Assembly: GCF_032452875.1 (NCBI RefSeq)
Contig: NW_026894321.1
Coordinates: 62,001 to 126,000, forward strand
DNA: 64,000 nucleotides
Reading direction: 5' to 3'
Source of the DNA: Bos javanicus
Taxonomy: Eukaryota; Chordata; Mammalia; Artiodactyla; Bovidae
Shown here: one piece after another, positions 35,835 to 49,886 of the stretch
How the letters are laid out: every line of letters starts with the position of its first letter
Numbering within the stretch: position 1 is the first letter of the stretch
Position numbers and translations under genes: made by a program
Notes under the pieces: model-generated
What the model was told of the DNA's origin: nothing
Database searches by the model: none
The model's input: the letters and a program-made list of their open reading frames with translations, nothing else

Positions 35835-37197
35835 GTCCCTGTTCGGTCGCCACCTGCCGGGGACCAGCCCCAACTGATCCAGGGTATTCGAAGGAGAGAT
35901 GGCCTAGGCGACTATTTATATGCTAATCAGAGATGTCAAGAATAATAGTATGAGGAGAGCTCAGTAGGAAAATTCGGTGGAGAAAAGAGACTGAGTAGCT
36001 TGGTTTACGCGGAAGACCAATCAAACTTCAAGACAAGAAGTTTGCACCACTTACGTAGGCCGCAGGCGCCCTCTCGAATAGCGAAAGGTGCCTCACCCTA
36101 GACACCTTCTCGAGTGGGTCTTAGCAGCCCAGGCATAATTAGTAAGCGTGGTGGGTTCCGCGCTCCAGATGGAGACTCAGCTGGAAGTTAAAGGGAAGAA
36201 TGACAAGGAACTTTATGAATTGGAGCTGTAAGTTAACTCTTTGACAGAGAGAGCGAGATGGTGGTGGGGGACAGCCCCCAGTGAAATCAGAGGTGAGAGC
36301 ACAAAGCAATACAGTAGGCAGACTCCGGTTTTTTTGGGGGGATGCTCGAGAATATCCGGGTGGACTCCTGAGGCTCGATCCCGCATTTGCGTATGCCGAG
36401 CCTCCTTCCTCATGACCTTTGTCCAGAGTGGAATGCCTCCCGGCTCCCGGCACATGATCAGTGCATGCTCAGTCACGATATCAGTGCCTGCTCAGCCACG
36501 TGATCACTGACGGCACAGTCACGTGATCAGCGCCTCTCAGTCACGTGATCACCGTATGATAAACACGTGATCAGTGAACGACCAGCCACGTGATCACTGC
36601 ATGCGCGGTCAGGTGGTCAGTTCCTGATCAGCCACCTGATCAGTGCGTGCACAGTCCCCTGATCAGCGCCTGTCAGTCACTGATCACTGCCTGATAAACA
36701 CGTGATCAGTGCCCGAACAGCCACGTCATCAGTGCATGCGCAGTCACGTGATCAGTGCATGATAGCCACGTGATCAGTGCGTGCACAGTCCCATGATCAG
36801 CGCCTGTCAGTCACTGATCATTGCCTGATAAACACGTGATCAGTGCATGATGAGCCATGTGATCAGTGCCCGATCAGCCACGTCATCAGTGCATGCGCAG
36901 TCACGTCATCAGTGCATGATAGCCACGTGATCAGTGCATGCTCAGTCACGTGATCTGGACTTGATCAGCCACGTGATCAGTGCCTGCAGAGTCACGTGAT
37001 CAGGGCCTGCTGAGCTGCGTGATTCCTGCCGGCTCATCTGCATGACAATTGCCAGCTGAGCTGCGTGATTCCTGCCTGGTCACGTGCTTGATTATTGCCA
37101 GTTGAGCAGCATGATTCGTCACTGCTGAGCTCCATGCTTATTGCCTGCTGATTGCGTGGTTCGTGTCTGCTCAGCTCTTTGAGTATTGCCTCCTGAG
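35835..37197 (+). repeat. Monomer M26 (1,363 bp), lacks dimer B, small LTR deletions
   Basis: Insert 35835-36452, array 36453-37197. T7G6 is followed directly by ATGCTCG, so two bases (AG) are missing after the tract near 36341. One C is missing in the terminal region (gcctcccggctccc near 36434). Dimer B is absent as in M4. Confidence 0.95.
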
Positions 37198-38608
37198 GTC
37201 CCTGTTCGGTCGCCACCTGCCGGGGACCAGCCCCAACTGATCCAGGGTATTCGAAGGAGAGATGGCCTAGGCGACTATTTATATGCTAATCAGAGATGTC
37301 AAGAATAATAGTATGAGGAGAGCTCAGTAGGAAAATTCGGTGGAGAAAAGAGACTGAGTAGCTTGGTTTACGCGGAAGACCAATCAAACTTCAAGACAAG
37401 AAGTTTGCACCACTTACGTAGGCCGCAGGCGCCCTCTCGAATAGCGAAAGGTGCCTCACCCTAGACACCTTCTCGAGTGGGTCTTAGCAGCCCAGGCATA
37501 ATTAGTAAGCGTGGTGGGTTCCGCGCTCCAGATGGAGACTCAGCTGGAAGTTAAAGGGAAGAATGACAAGGAACTTTATGAATTGGAGCTGTAAGTTAAC
37601 TCTTTGACAGAGAGAGCGAGATGGTGGTGGGGGACAGCCCCCAGTGAAATCAGAGGTGAGAGCACAAAGCAATACAGTAGGCAGACTCCGGTTTTTTTGG
37701 GGGAGATGCTCGAGAATATCCGGGTGGACTCCTGAGGCTCGATCCCGCATTTGCGTATGCCGAGCCTCCTTCCTCATGACCTTTGTCCAGAGTGGAATGC
37801 CTCCCCGGCTCCCGGCACATGATCAGTGCATGCTCAGTCACGATATCAGTGCCTGCTCAGCCACGTGATCACTGACGGCACAGTCACGTGATCAGCGCCT
37901 CTCAGTCACGTGATCACCGTATGATAAACACGTGATCAGTGAACGACCAGCCACGTGATCACTGCATGCGCGGTCAGGTGGTCAGTTCCTGATCAGCCAC
38001 CTGATCAGTGCGTGCACAGTCCCCTGATCAGCGCCTGTCAGTCACTGATCACTGCCTGATAAACACGTGATCAGTGCCCGAACAGCCACGTCATCAGTGC
38101 ATGCGCAGTCACGTGATCAGTGCATGATAGCCACGTGATCAGTGCGTGCACAGTCCCATGATCAGCGCCTGTCAGTCACTGATCATTGCCTGATAAACAC
38201 GTGATCAGTGCATGATGAGCCATGTGATCAGTGCCCGATCAGCCACGTCATCAGTGCATGCGCAGTCACGTCATCAGTGCATGATAGCCACGTGATCAGT
38301 GCATGCTCAGTCACGTGATCTGGACTTGATCAGCCACGTGATCAGTGCCTGCAGAGTCACGTGATCAGGGCCTGCTGAGCTGCGTGATTCCTGCCGGCTC
38401 ATCTGCATGACAATTGCCAGCTGAGCTGCGTGATTCCTGTCGGCTCATCTGCTTGACAATTGCCAGCTGAGCTGCGTGATTCCTGCCTGGTCACGTGCTT
38501 GATTATTGCCAGTTGAGCAGCATGATTCGTCACTGCTGAGCTCCATGCTTATTGCCTGCTGATTGCGTGGTTCGTGTCTGCTCAGCTCTTTGAGTATTGC
38601 CTCCTGAG
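37198..38608 (+). repeat. Monomer M27 (1,411 bp)
   Basis: Insert 37198-37817, array 37818-38608. Full-length, tract T7G5. Confidence 0.95.
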
Positions 38609-40019
38609 GTCCCTGTTCGGTCGCCACCTGCCGGGGACCAGCCCCAACTGATCCAGGGTATTCGAAGGAGAGATGGCCTAGGCGACTATTTATATGCTAA
38701 TCAGAGATGTCAAGAATAATAGTATGAGGAGAGCTCAGTAGGAAAATTCGGTGGAGAAAAGAGACTGAGTAGCTTGGTTTACGCGGAAGACCAATCAAAC
38801 TTCAAGACAAGAAGTTTGCACCACTTACGTAGGCCGCAGGCGCCCTCTCGAATAGCGAAAGGTGCCTCACCCTAGACACCTTCTCGAGTGGGTCTTAGCA
38901 GCCCAGGCATAATTAGTAAGCGTGGTGGGTTCCGCGCTCCAGATGGAGACTCAGCTGGAAGTTAAAGGGAAGAATGACAAGGAACTTTATGAATTGGAGC
39001 TGTAAGTTAACTCTTTGACAGAGAGAGCGAGATGGTGGTGGGGGACAGCCCCCAGTGAAATCAGAGGTGAGAGCACAAAGCAATACAGTAGGCAGACTCC
39101 GGTTTTTTTGGGGGAGATGCTCGAGAATATCCGGGTGGACTCCTGAGGCTCGATCCCGCATTTGCGTATGCCGAGCCTCCTTCCTCATGACCTTTGTCCA
39201 GAGTGGAATGCCTCCCCGGCTCCCGGCACATGATCAGTGCATGCTCAGTCACGATATCAGTGCCTGCTCAGCCACGTGATCACTGACGGCACAGTCACGT
39301 GATCAGCGCCTCTCAGTCACGTGATCACCGTATGATAAACACGTGATCAGTGAACGACCAGCCACGTGATCACTGCATGCGCGGTCAGGTGGTCAGTTCC
39401 TGATCAGCCACCTGATCAGTGCGTGCACAGTCCCCTGATCAGCGCCTGTCAGTCACTGATCACTGCCTGATAAACACGTGATCAGTGCCCGAACAGCCAC
39501 GTCATCAGTGCATGCGCAGTCACGTGATCAGTGCATGATAGCCACGTGATCAGTGCGTGCACAGTCCCATGATCAGCGCCTGTCAGTCACTGATCATTGC
39601 CTGATAAACACGTGATCAGTGCATGATGAGCCATGTGATCAGTGCCCGATCAGCCACGTCATCAGTGCATGCGCAGTCACGTCATCAGTGCATGATAGCC
39701 ACGTGATCAGTGCATGCTCAGTCACGTGATCTGGACTTGATCAGCCACGTGATCAGTGCCTGCAGAGTCACGTGATCAGGGCCTGCTGAGCTGCGTGATT
39801 CCTGCCGGCTCATCTGCATGACAATTGCCAGCTGAGCTGCGTGATTCCTGTCGGCTCATCTGCTTGACAATTGCCAGCTGAGCTGCGTGATTCCTGCCTG
39901 GTCACGTGCTTGATTATTGCCAGTTGAGCAGCATGATTCGTCACTGCTGAGCTCCATGCTTATTGCCTGCTGATTGCGTGGTTCGTGTCTGCTCAGCTCT
40001 TTGAGTATTGCCTCCTGAG
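38609..40019 (+). repeat. Monomer M28 (1,411 bp)
   Basis: Insert 38609-39228, array 39229-40019. Full-length, tract T7G5. Confidence 0.95.
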
Positions 40020-41430
40020 GTCCCTGTTCGGTCGCCACCTGCCGGGGACCAGCCCCAACTGATCCAGGGTATTCGAAGGAGAGATGGCCTAGGCGACTAT
40101 TTATATGCTAATCAGAGATGTCAAGAATAATAGTATGAGGAGAGCTCAGTAGGAAAATTCGGTGGAGAAAAGAGACTGAGTAGCTTGGTTTACGCGGAAG
40201 ACCAATCAAACTTCAAGACAAGAAGTTTGCACCACTTACGTAGCCGCAGGCGCCCTCTCGAATAGCGAAAGGTGCCTCACCCTAGACACCTTCTCGAGTG
40301 GGTCTTAGCAGCCCAGGCATAATTAGTAAGCGTGGTGGGTTCCGCGCTCCAGATGGAGACTCAGCTGGAAGTTAAAGGGAAGAATGACAAGGAACTTTAT
40401 GAATTGGAGCTGTAAGTTAACTCTTTGACAGAGAGAGCGAGATGGTGGTGGGGGACAGCCCCCAGTGAAATCAGAGGTGAGAGCACAAAGCAATACAGTA
40501 GGCAGACTCCGGTTTTTTTGGGGGGAGATGCTCGAGAATATCCGGGTGGACTCCTGAGGCTCGATCCCGCATTTGCGTATGCCGAGCCTCCTTCCTCATG
40601 ACCTTTGTCCAGAGTGGAATGCCTCCCCGGCTCCCGGCACATGATCAGTGCATGCTCAGTCACGATATCAGTGCCTGCTCAGCCACGTGATCACTGACGG
40701 CACAGTCACGTGATCAGCGCCTCTCAGTCACGTGATCACCGTATGATAAACACGTGATCAGTGAACGACCAGCCACGTGATCACTGCATGCGCGGTCAGG
40801 TGGTCAGTTCCTGATCAGCCACCTGATCAGTGCGTGCACAGTCCCCTGATCAGCGCCTGTCAGTCACTGATCACTGCCTGATAAACACGTGATCAGTGCC
40901 CGAACAGCCACGTCATCAGTGCATGCGCAGTCACGTGATCAGTGCATGATAGCCACGTGATCAGTGCGTGCACAGTCCCATGATCAGCGCCTGTCAGTCA
41001 CTGATCATTGCCTGATAAACACGTGATCAGTGCATGATGAGCCATGTGATCAGTGCCCGATCAGCCACGTCATCAGTGCATGCGCAGTCACGTCATCAGT
41101 GCATGATAGCCACGTGATCAGTGCATGCTCAGTCACGTGATCTGGACTTGATCAGCCACGTGATCAGTGCCTGCAGAGTCACGTGATCAGGGCCTGCTGA
41201 GCTGCGTGATTCCTGCCGGCTCATCTGCATGACAATTGCCAGCTGAGCTGCGTGATTCCTGTCGGCTCATCTGCTTGACAATTGCCAGCTGAGCTGCGTG
41301 ATTCCTGCCTGGTCACGTGCTTGATTATTGCCAGTTGAGCAGCATGATTCGTCACTGCTGAGCTCCATGCTTATTGCCTGCTGATTGCGTGGTTCGTGTC
41401 TGCTCAGCTCTTTGAGTATTGCCTCCTGAG
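40020..41430 (+). repeat. Monomer M29 (1,411 bp), 1-bp LTR deletion
   Basis: Insert 40020-40639, array 40640-41430. Tract T7G6; one G is missing in cttacgtagccgcagg near 40236-40251. Confidence 0.95.
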
Positions 41431-42835
41431 GTCCCTGTTCGGTCGCCACCTGCCGGGGACCAGCCCCAACTGATCCAGGGTATTCGAAGGAGAGATGGCC
41501 TAGGCGACTATTTATATGCTAATCAGAGATGTCAAGAATAATAGTATGAGGAGAGCTCAGTAGGAAAATTCGGTGGAGAAAAGAGACTGAGTAGCTTGGT
41601 TTACGCGGAAGACCAATCAAACTTCAAGACAAGAAGTTTGCACCACTTACGTAGGCCGCAGGCGCCTCTCGAATAGCGAAAGGTGCCTCACCCTAGACAC
41701 CTTCTCGAGTGGGTCTTAGCAGCCCAGGCATAATTAGTAAGCGTGGTGGGTTCCGCGCTCCAGATGGAGACTCAGCTGGAAGTTAAAGGGAAGAATGACA
41801 AGGAACTTTATGAATTGGAGCTGTAAGTTAACTCTTTGACAGAGAGAGCGAGATGGTGGTGGGGGACAGCCCCCAGTGAAATCAGAGGTGAGAGCACAAA
41901 GCAATACAGTAGGCAGACTCCGGTTTTTGGGGGGAGATGCTCGAGAATATCCGGGTGGACTCCTGAGGCTCGATCCCGCATTTGCGTATGCCGAGCCTCC
42001 TTCCTCATGACCTTTGTCCAGAGTGGAATGCCTCCCCGGCTCCCGGCACATGATCAGTGCATGCTCAGTCACGATATCAGTGCCTGCTCAGCCACGTGAT
42101 CACTGACGGCACAGTCACGTGATCAGCGCCTCTCAGTCACGTGATCACCGTATGATAAACACGTGATCAGTGAACGACCAGCCACGTGATCACTGCATGC
42201 GCGGTCAGGTGGTCAGTTCCTGATCAGCCACCTGATCAGTGCGTGCACAGTCCCCTGATCAGCGCCTGTCAGTCACTGATCACTGCCTGATAAACACGTG
42301 ATCAGTGCCCGAACAGCCACGTCATCAGTGCATGCGCAGTCACGTGATCAGTGCATGATAGCCACGTGATCAGTGCGTGCACAGTCCCATGATCAGCGCC
42401 TGTCAGTCACTGATCATTGCCTGATAAACACGTGATCAGTGCATGATGAGCCATGTGATCAGTGCCCGATCAGCCACGTCAGTGCATGCGCAGTCACGCA
42501 TCAGTGCATGATAGCCACGTGATCAGTGCATGCTCAGTCACGTGATCTGGACTTGATCAGCCACGTGATCAGTGCCTGCAGAGTCACGTGATCAGGGCCT
42601 GCTGAGCTGCGTGATTCCTGCCGGCTCATCTGCATGACAATTGCCAGCTGAGCTGCGTGATTCCTGTCGGCTCATCTGCTTGACAATTGCCAGCTGAGCT
42701 GCGTGATTCCTGCCTGGTCACGTGCTTGATTATTGCCAGTTGAGCAGCATGATTCGTCACTGCTGAGCTCCATGCTTATTGCCTGCTGATTGCGTGGTTC
42801 GTGTCTGCTCAGCTCTTTGAGTATTGCCTCCTGAG
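41431..42835 (+). repeat. Monomer M30 (1,405 bp), several small deletions
   Basis: Insert 41431-42048, array 42049-42835. Tract T5G6. One C is missing at ggcgcctctcg near 41661, a variant shared with M37 and M41. In block two CGTCATCAG is shortened to CGTCAG, and a second CGTCATCAG to CGCATCAG, near 42477-42503. Confidence 0.95.
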
Positions 42836-44247
42836 GTCCCTGTTCGGTCGCCACCTGCCGGGGACCAGCCCCAACTGATCCAGGGTATTCGAAGGAGAGA
42901 TGGCCTAGGCGACTATTTATATGCTAATCAGAGATGTCAAGAATAATAGTATGAGGAGAGCTCAGTAGGAAAATTCGGTGGAGAAAAGAGACTGAGTAGC
43001 TTGGTTTACGCGGAAGACCAATCAAACTTCAAGACAAGAAGTTTGCACCACTTACGTAGGCCGCAGGCGCCCTCTCGAATAGCGAAAGGTGCCTCACCCT
43101 AGACACCTTCTCGAGTGGGTCTTAGCAGCCCAGGCATAATTAGTAAGCGTGGTGGGTTCCGCGCTCCAGATGGAGACTCAGCTGGAAGTTAAAGGGAAGA
43201 ATGACAAGGAACTTTATGAATTGGAGCTGTAAGTTAACTCTTTGACAGAGAGAGCGAGATGGTGGTGGGGGACAGCCCCCAGTGAAATCAGAGGTGAGAG
43301 CACAAAGCAATACAGTAGGCAGACTCCGGTTTTTTTGGGGGGAGATGCTCGAGAATATCCGGGTGGACTCCTGAGGCTCGATCCCGCATTTGCGTATGCC
43401 GAGCCTCCTTCCTCATGACCTTTGTCCAGAGTGGAATGCCTCCCCGGCTCCCGGCACATGATCAGTGCATGCTCAGTCACGATATCAGTGCCTGCTCAGC
43501 CACGTGATCACTGACGGCACAGTCACGTGATCAGCGCCTCTCAGTCACGTGATCACCGTATGATAAACACGTGATCAGTGAACGACCAGCCACGTGATCA
43601 CTGCATGCGCGGTCAGGTGGTCAGTTCCTGATCAGCCACCTGATCAGTGCGTGCACAGTCCCCTGATCAGCGCCTGTCAGTCACTGATCACTGCCTGATA
43701 AACACGTGATCAGTGCCCGAACAGCCACGTCATCAGTGCATGCGCAGTCACGTGATCAGTGCATGATAGCCACGTGATCAGTGCGTGCACAGTCCCATGA
43801 TCAGCGCCTGTCAGTCACTGATCATTGCCTGATAAACACGTGATCAGTGCATGATGAGCCATGTGATCAGTGCCCGATCAGCCACGTCATCAGTGCATGC
43901 GCAGTCACGTCATCAGTGCATGATAGCCACGTGATCAGTGCATGCTCAGTCACGTGATCTGGACTTGATCAGCCACGTGATCAGTGCCTGCAGAGTCACG
44001 TGATCAGGGCCTGCTGAGCTGCGTGATTCCTGCCGGCTCATCTGCATGACAATTGCCAGCTGAGCTGCGTGATTCCTGTCGGCTCATCTGCTTGACAATT
44101 GCCAGCTGAGCTGCGTGATTCCTGCCTGGTCACGTGCTTGATTATTGCCAGTTGAGCAGCATGATTCGTCACTGCTGAGCTCCATGCTTATTGCCTGCTG
44201 ATTGCGTGGTTCGTGTCTGCTCAGCTCTTTGAGTATTGCCTCCTGAG
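42836..44247 (+). repeat. Monomer M31 (1,412 bp)
   Basis: Insert 42836-43456, array 43457-44247. Full-length, tract T7G6. Confidence 0.95.
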
Positions 44248-45658
44248 GTCCCTGTTCGGTCGCCACCTGCCGGGGACCAGCCCCAACTGATCCAGGGTAT
44301 TCGAAGGAGAGATGGCCTAGGCGACTATTTATATGCTAATCAGAGATGTCAAGAATAATAGTATGAGGAGAGCTCAGTAGGAAAATTCGGTGGAGAAAAG
44401 AGACTGAGTAGCTTGGTTTACGCGGAAGACCAATCAAACTTCAAGACAAGAAGTTTGCACCACTTACGTAGGCCGCAGGCGCCCTCTCGAATAGCGAAAG
44501 GTGCCTCACCCTAGACACCTTCTCGAGTGGGTCTTAGCAGCCCAGGCATAATTAGTAAGCGTGGTGGGTTCCGCGCTCCAGATGGAGACTCAGCTGGAAG
44601 TTAAAGGGAAGAATGACAAGGAACTTTATGAATTGGAGCTGTAAGTTAACTCTTTGACAGAGAGAGCGAGATGGTGGTGGGGGACAGCCCCCAGTGAAAT
44701 CAGAGGTGAGAGCACAAAGCAATACAGTAGGCAGACTCCGGTTTTTTTGGGGGAGATGCTCGAGAATATCCGGGTGGACTCCTGAGGCTCGATCCCGCAT
44801 TTGCGTATGCCGAGCCTCCTTCCTCATGACCTTTGTCCAGAGTGGAATGCCTCCCCGGCTCCCGGCACATGATCAGTGCATGCTCAGTCACGATATCAGT
44901 GCCTGCTCAGCCACGTGATCACTGACGGCACAGTCACGTGATCAGCGCCTCTCAGTCACGTGATCACCGTATGATAAACACGTGATCAGTGAACGACCAG
45001 CCACGTGATCACTGCATGCGCGGTCAGGTGGTCAGTTCCTGATCAGCCACCTGATCAGTGCGTGCACAGTCCCCTGATCAGCGCCTGTCAGTCACTGATC
45101 ACTGCCTGATAAACACGTGATCAGTGCCCGAACAGCCACGTCATCAGTGCATGCGCAGTCACGTGATCAGTGCATGATAGCCACGTGATCAGTGCGTGCA
45201 CAGTCCCATGATCAGCGCCTGTCAGTCACTGATCATTGCCTGATAAACACGTGATCAGTGCATGATGAGCCATGTGATCAGTGCCCGATCAGCCACGTCA
45301 TCAGTGCATGCGCAGTCACGTCATCAGTGCATGATAGCCACGTGATCAGTGCATGCTCAGTCACGTGATCTGGACTTGATCAGCCACGTGATCAGTGCCT
45401 GCAGAGTCACGTGATCAGGGCCTGCTGAGCTGCGTGATTCCTGCCGGCTCATCTGCATGACAATTGCCAGCTGAGCTGCGTGATTCCTGTCGGCTCATCT
45501 GCTTGACAATTGCCAGCTGAGCTGCGTGATTCCTGCCTGGTCACGTGCTTGATTATTGCCAGTTGAGCAGCATGATTCGTCACTGCTGAGCTCCATGCTT
45601 ATTGCCTGCTGATTGCGTGGTTCGTGTCTGCTCAGCTCTTTGAGTATTGCCTCCTGAG
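44248..45658 (+). repeat. Monomer M32 (1,411 bp)
   Basis: Insert 44248-44867, array 44868-45658. Full-length, tract T7G5. Confidence 0.95.
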
Positions 45659-47065
45659 GTCCCTGTTCGGTCGCCACCTGCCGGGGACCAGCCCCAACTG
45701 ATCCAGGGTATTCGAAGGAGAGATGGCCTAGGCGACTATTTATATGCTAATCAGAGATGTCAAGAATAATAGTATGAGGAGAGCTCAGTAGGAAAATTCG
45801 GTGGAGAAAAGAGACTGAGTAGCTTGGTTTACGCGGAAGACCAATCAAACTTCAAGACAAGAAGTTTGCACCACTTACGTAGGCCGCAGGCGCCCTCTCG
45901 AATAGCGAAAGGTGCCTCACCCTAGACACCTTCTCGAGTGGGTCTTAGCAGCCCAGGCATAATTAGTAAGCGTGGTGGGTTCCGCGCTCCAGATGGAGAC
46001 TCAGCTGGAAGTTAAAGGGAAGAATGACAAGGAACTTTATGAATTGGAGCTGTAAGTTAACTCTTTGACAGAGAGAGCGAGATGGTGGTGGGACAGCCCC
46101 CAGTGAAATCAGAGGTGAGAGCACAAAGCAATACAGTAGGCAGACTCCGGTTTTTTGGGGGAGATGCTCGAGAATATCCGGGTGGACTCCTGAGGCTCGA
46201 TCCCGCATTTGCGTATGCCGAGCCTCCTTCCTCATGACCTTTGTCCAGAGTGGAATGCCTCCCGGCTCCCGGCACATGATCAGTGCATGCTCAGTCACGA
46301 TATCAGTGCCTGCTCAGCCACGTGATCACTGACGGCACAGTCACGTGATCAGCGCCTCTCAGTCACGTGATCACCGTATGATAAACACGTGATCAGTGAA
46401 CGACCAGCCACGTGATCACTGCATGCGCGGTCAGGTGGTCAGTTCCTGATCAGCCACCTGATCAGTGCGTGCACAGTCCCCTGATCAGCGCCTGTCAGTC
46501 ACTGATCACTGCCTGATAAACACGTGATCAGTGCCCGAACAGCCACGTCATCAGTGCATGCGCAGTCACGTGATCAGTGCATGATAGCCACGTGATCAGT
46601 GCGTGCACAGTCCCATGATCAGCGCCTGTCAGTCACTGATCATTGCCTGATAAACACGTGATCAGTGCATGATGAGCCATGTGATCAGTGCCCGATCAGC
46701 CACGTCATCAGTGCATGCGCAGTCACGTCATCAGTGCATGATAGCCACGTGATCAGTGCATGCTCAGTCACGTGATCTGGACTTGATCAGCCACGTGATC
46801 AGTGCCTGCAGAGTCACGTGATCAGGGCCTGCTGAGCTGCGTGATTCCTGCCGGCTCATCTGCATGACAATTGCCAGCTGAGCTGCGTGATTCCTGTCGG
46901 CTCATCTGCTTGACAATTGCCAGCTGAGCTGCGTGATTCCTGCCTGGTCACGTGCTTGATTATTGCCAGTTGAGCAGCATGATTCGTCACTGCTGAGCTC
47001 CATGCTTATTGCCTGCTGATTGCGTGGTTCGTGTCTGCTCAGCTCTTTGAGTATTGCCTCCTGAG
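45659..47065 (+). repeat. Monomer M33 (1,407 bp), hairpin shortened
   Basis: Insert 45659-46274, array 46275-47065. Tract T6G5. Two G residues are missing from the hairpin stem (ggtggtgggacagccc near 46084-46099). One C is missing near the U3 terminus (cctcccggctccc), a variant shared with M26 and M41. Confidence 0.95.
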
Positions 47066-48475
47066 GTCCCTGTTCGGTCGCCACCTGCCGGGGACCAGCC
47101 CCAACTGATCCAGGGTATTCGAAGGAGAGATGGCCTAGGCGACTATTTATATGCTAATCAGAGATGTCAAGAATAATAGTATGAGGAGAGCTCAGTAGGA
47201 AAATTCGGTGGAGAAAAGAGACTGAGTAGCTTGGTTTACGCGGAAGACCAATCAAACTTCAAGACAAGAAGTTTGCACCACTTACGTAGGCCGCAGGCGC
47301 CCTCTCGAATAGCGAAAGGTGCCTCACCCTAGACACCTTCTCGAGTGGGTCTTAGCAGCCCAGGCATAATTAGTAAGCGTGGTGGGTTCCGCGCTCCAGA
47401 TGGAGACTCAGCTGGAAGTTAAAGGGAAGAATGACAAGGAACTTTATGAATTGGAGCTGTAAGTTAACTCTTTGACAGAGAGAGCGAGATGGTGGTGGGG
47501 GACAGCCCCCAGTGAAATCAGAGGTGAGAGCACAAAGCAATACAGTAGGCAGACTCCGGTTTTTGGGGGGAGATGCTCGAGAATATCCGGGTGGACTCCT
47601 GAGGCTCGATCCCGCATTTGCGTATGCCGAGCCTCCTTCCTCATGACCTTTGTCCAGAGTGGAATGCCTCCCCGGCTCCCGGCACATGATCAGTGCATGC
47701 TCAGTCACGATATCAGTGCCTGCTCAGCCACGTGATCACTGACGGCACAGTCACGTGATCAGCGCCTCTCAGTCACGTGATCACCGTATGATAAACACGT
47801 GATCAGTGAACGACCAGCCACGTGATCACTGCATGCGCGGTCAGGTGGTCAGTTCCTGATCAGCCACCTGATCAGTGCGTGCACAGTCCCCTGATCAGCG
47901 CCTGTCAGTCACTGATCACTGCCTGATAAACACGTGATCAGTGCCCGAACAGCCACGTCATCAGTGCATGCGCAGTCACGTGATCAGTGCATGATAGCCA
48001 CGTGATCAGTGCGTGCACAGTCCCATGATCAGCGCCTGTCAGTCACTGATCATTGCCTGATAAACACGTGATCAGTGCATGATGAGCCATGTGATCAGTG
48101 CCCGATCAGCCACGTCATCAGTGCATGCGCAGTCACGTCATCAGTGCATGATAGCCACGTGATCAGTGCATGCTCAGTCACGTGATCTGGACTTGATCAG
48201 CCACGTGATCAGTGCCTGCAGAGTCACGTGATCAGGGCCTGCTGAGCTGCGTGATTCCTGCCGGCTCATCTGCATGACAATTGCCAGCTGAGCTGCGTGA
48301 TTCCTGTCGGCTCATCTGCTTGACAATTGCCAGCTGAGCTGCGTGATTCCTGCCTGGTCACGTGCTTGATTATTGCCAGTTGAGCAGCATGATTCGTCAC
48401 TGCTGAGCTCCATGCTTATTGCCTGCTGATTGCGTGGTTCGTGTCTGCTCAGCTCTTTGAGTATTGCCTCCTGAG
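47066..48475 (+). repeat. Monomer M34 (1,410 bp)
   Basis: Insert 47066-47684, array 47685-48475. Full-length array, tract T5G6. Confidence 0.95.
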
Positions 48476-49886
48476 GTCCCTGTTCGGTCGCCACCTGCCG
48501 GGGACCAGCCCCAACTGATCCAGGGTATTCGAAGGAGAGATGGCCTAGGCGACTATTTATATGCTAATCAGAGATGTCAAGAATAATAGTATGAGGAGAG
48601 CTCAGTAGGAAAATTCGGTGGAGAAAAGAGACTGAGTAGCTTGGTTTACGCGGAAGACCAATCAAACTTCAAGACAAGAAGTTTGCACCACTTACGTAGG
48701 CCGCAGGCGCCCTCTCGAATAGCGAAAGGTGCCTCACCCTAGACACCTTCTCGAGTGGGTCTTAGCAGCCCAGGCATAATTAGTAAGCGTGGTGGGTTCC
48801 GCGCTCCAGATGGAGACTCAGCTGGAAGTTAAAGGGAAGAATGACAAGGAACTTTATGAATTGGAGCTGTAAGTTAACTCTTTGACAGAGAGAGCGAGAT
48901 GGTGGTGGGGGACAGCCCCCAGTGAAATCAGAGGTGAGAGCACAAAGCAATACAGTAGGCAGACTCCGGTTTTTTTGGGGGAGATGCTCGAGAATATCCG
49001 GGTGGACTCCTGAGGCTCGATCCCGCATTTGCGTATGCCGAGCCTCCTTCCTCATGACCTTTGTCCAGAGTGGAATGCCTCCCCGGCTCCCGGCACATGA
49101 TCAGTGCATGCTCAGTCACGATATCAGTGCCTGCTCAGCCACGTGATCACTGACGGCACAGTCACGTGATCAGCGCCTCTCAGTCACGTGATCACCGTAT
49201 GATAAACACGTGATCAGTGAACGACCAGCCACGTGATCACTGCATGCGCGGTCAGGTGGTCAGTTCCTGATCAGCCACCTGATCAGTGCGTGCACAGTCC
49301 CCTGATCAGCGCCTGTCAGTCACTGATCACTGCCTGATAAACACGTGATCAGTGCCCGAACAGCCACGTCATCAGTGCATGCGCAGTCACGTGATCAGTG
49401 CATGATAGCCACGTGATCAGTGCGTGCACAGTCCCATGATCAGCGCCTGTCAGTCACTGATCATTGCCTGATAAACACGTGATCAGTGCATGATGAGCCA
49501 TGTGATCAGTGCCCGATCAGCCACGTCATCAGTGCATGCGCAGTCACGTCATCAGTGCATGATAGCCACGTGATCAGTGCATGCTCAGTCACGTGATCTG
49601 GACTTGATCAGCCACGTGATCAGTGCCTGCAGAGTCACGTGATCAGGGCCTGCTGAGCTGCGTGATTCCTGCCGGCTCATCTGCATGACAATTGCCAGCT
49701 GAGCTGCGTGATTCCTGTCGGCTCATCTGCTTGACAATTGCCAGCTGAGCTGCGTGATTCCTGCCTGGTCACGTGCTTGATTATTGCCAGTTGAGCAGCA
49801 TGATTCGTCACTGCTGAGCTCCATGCTTATTGCCTGCTGATTGCGTGGTTCGTGTCTGCTCAGCTCTTTGAGTATTGCCTCCTGAG
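48476..49886 (+). repeat. Monomer M35 (1,411 bp)
   Basis: Insert 48476-49095, array 49096-49886. Full-length, tract T7G5. Confidence 0.95.
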
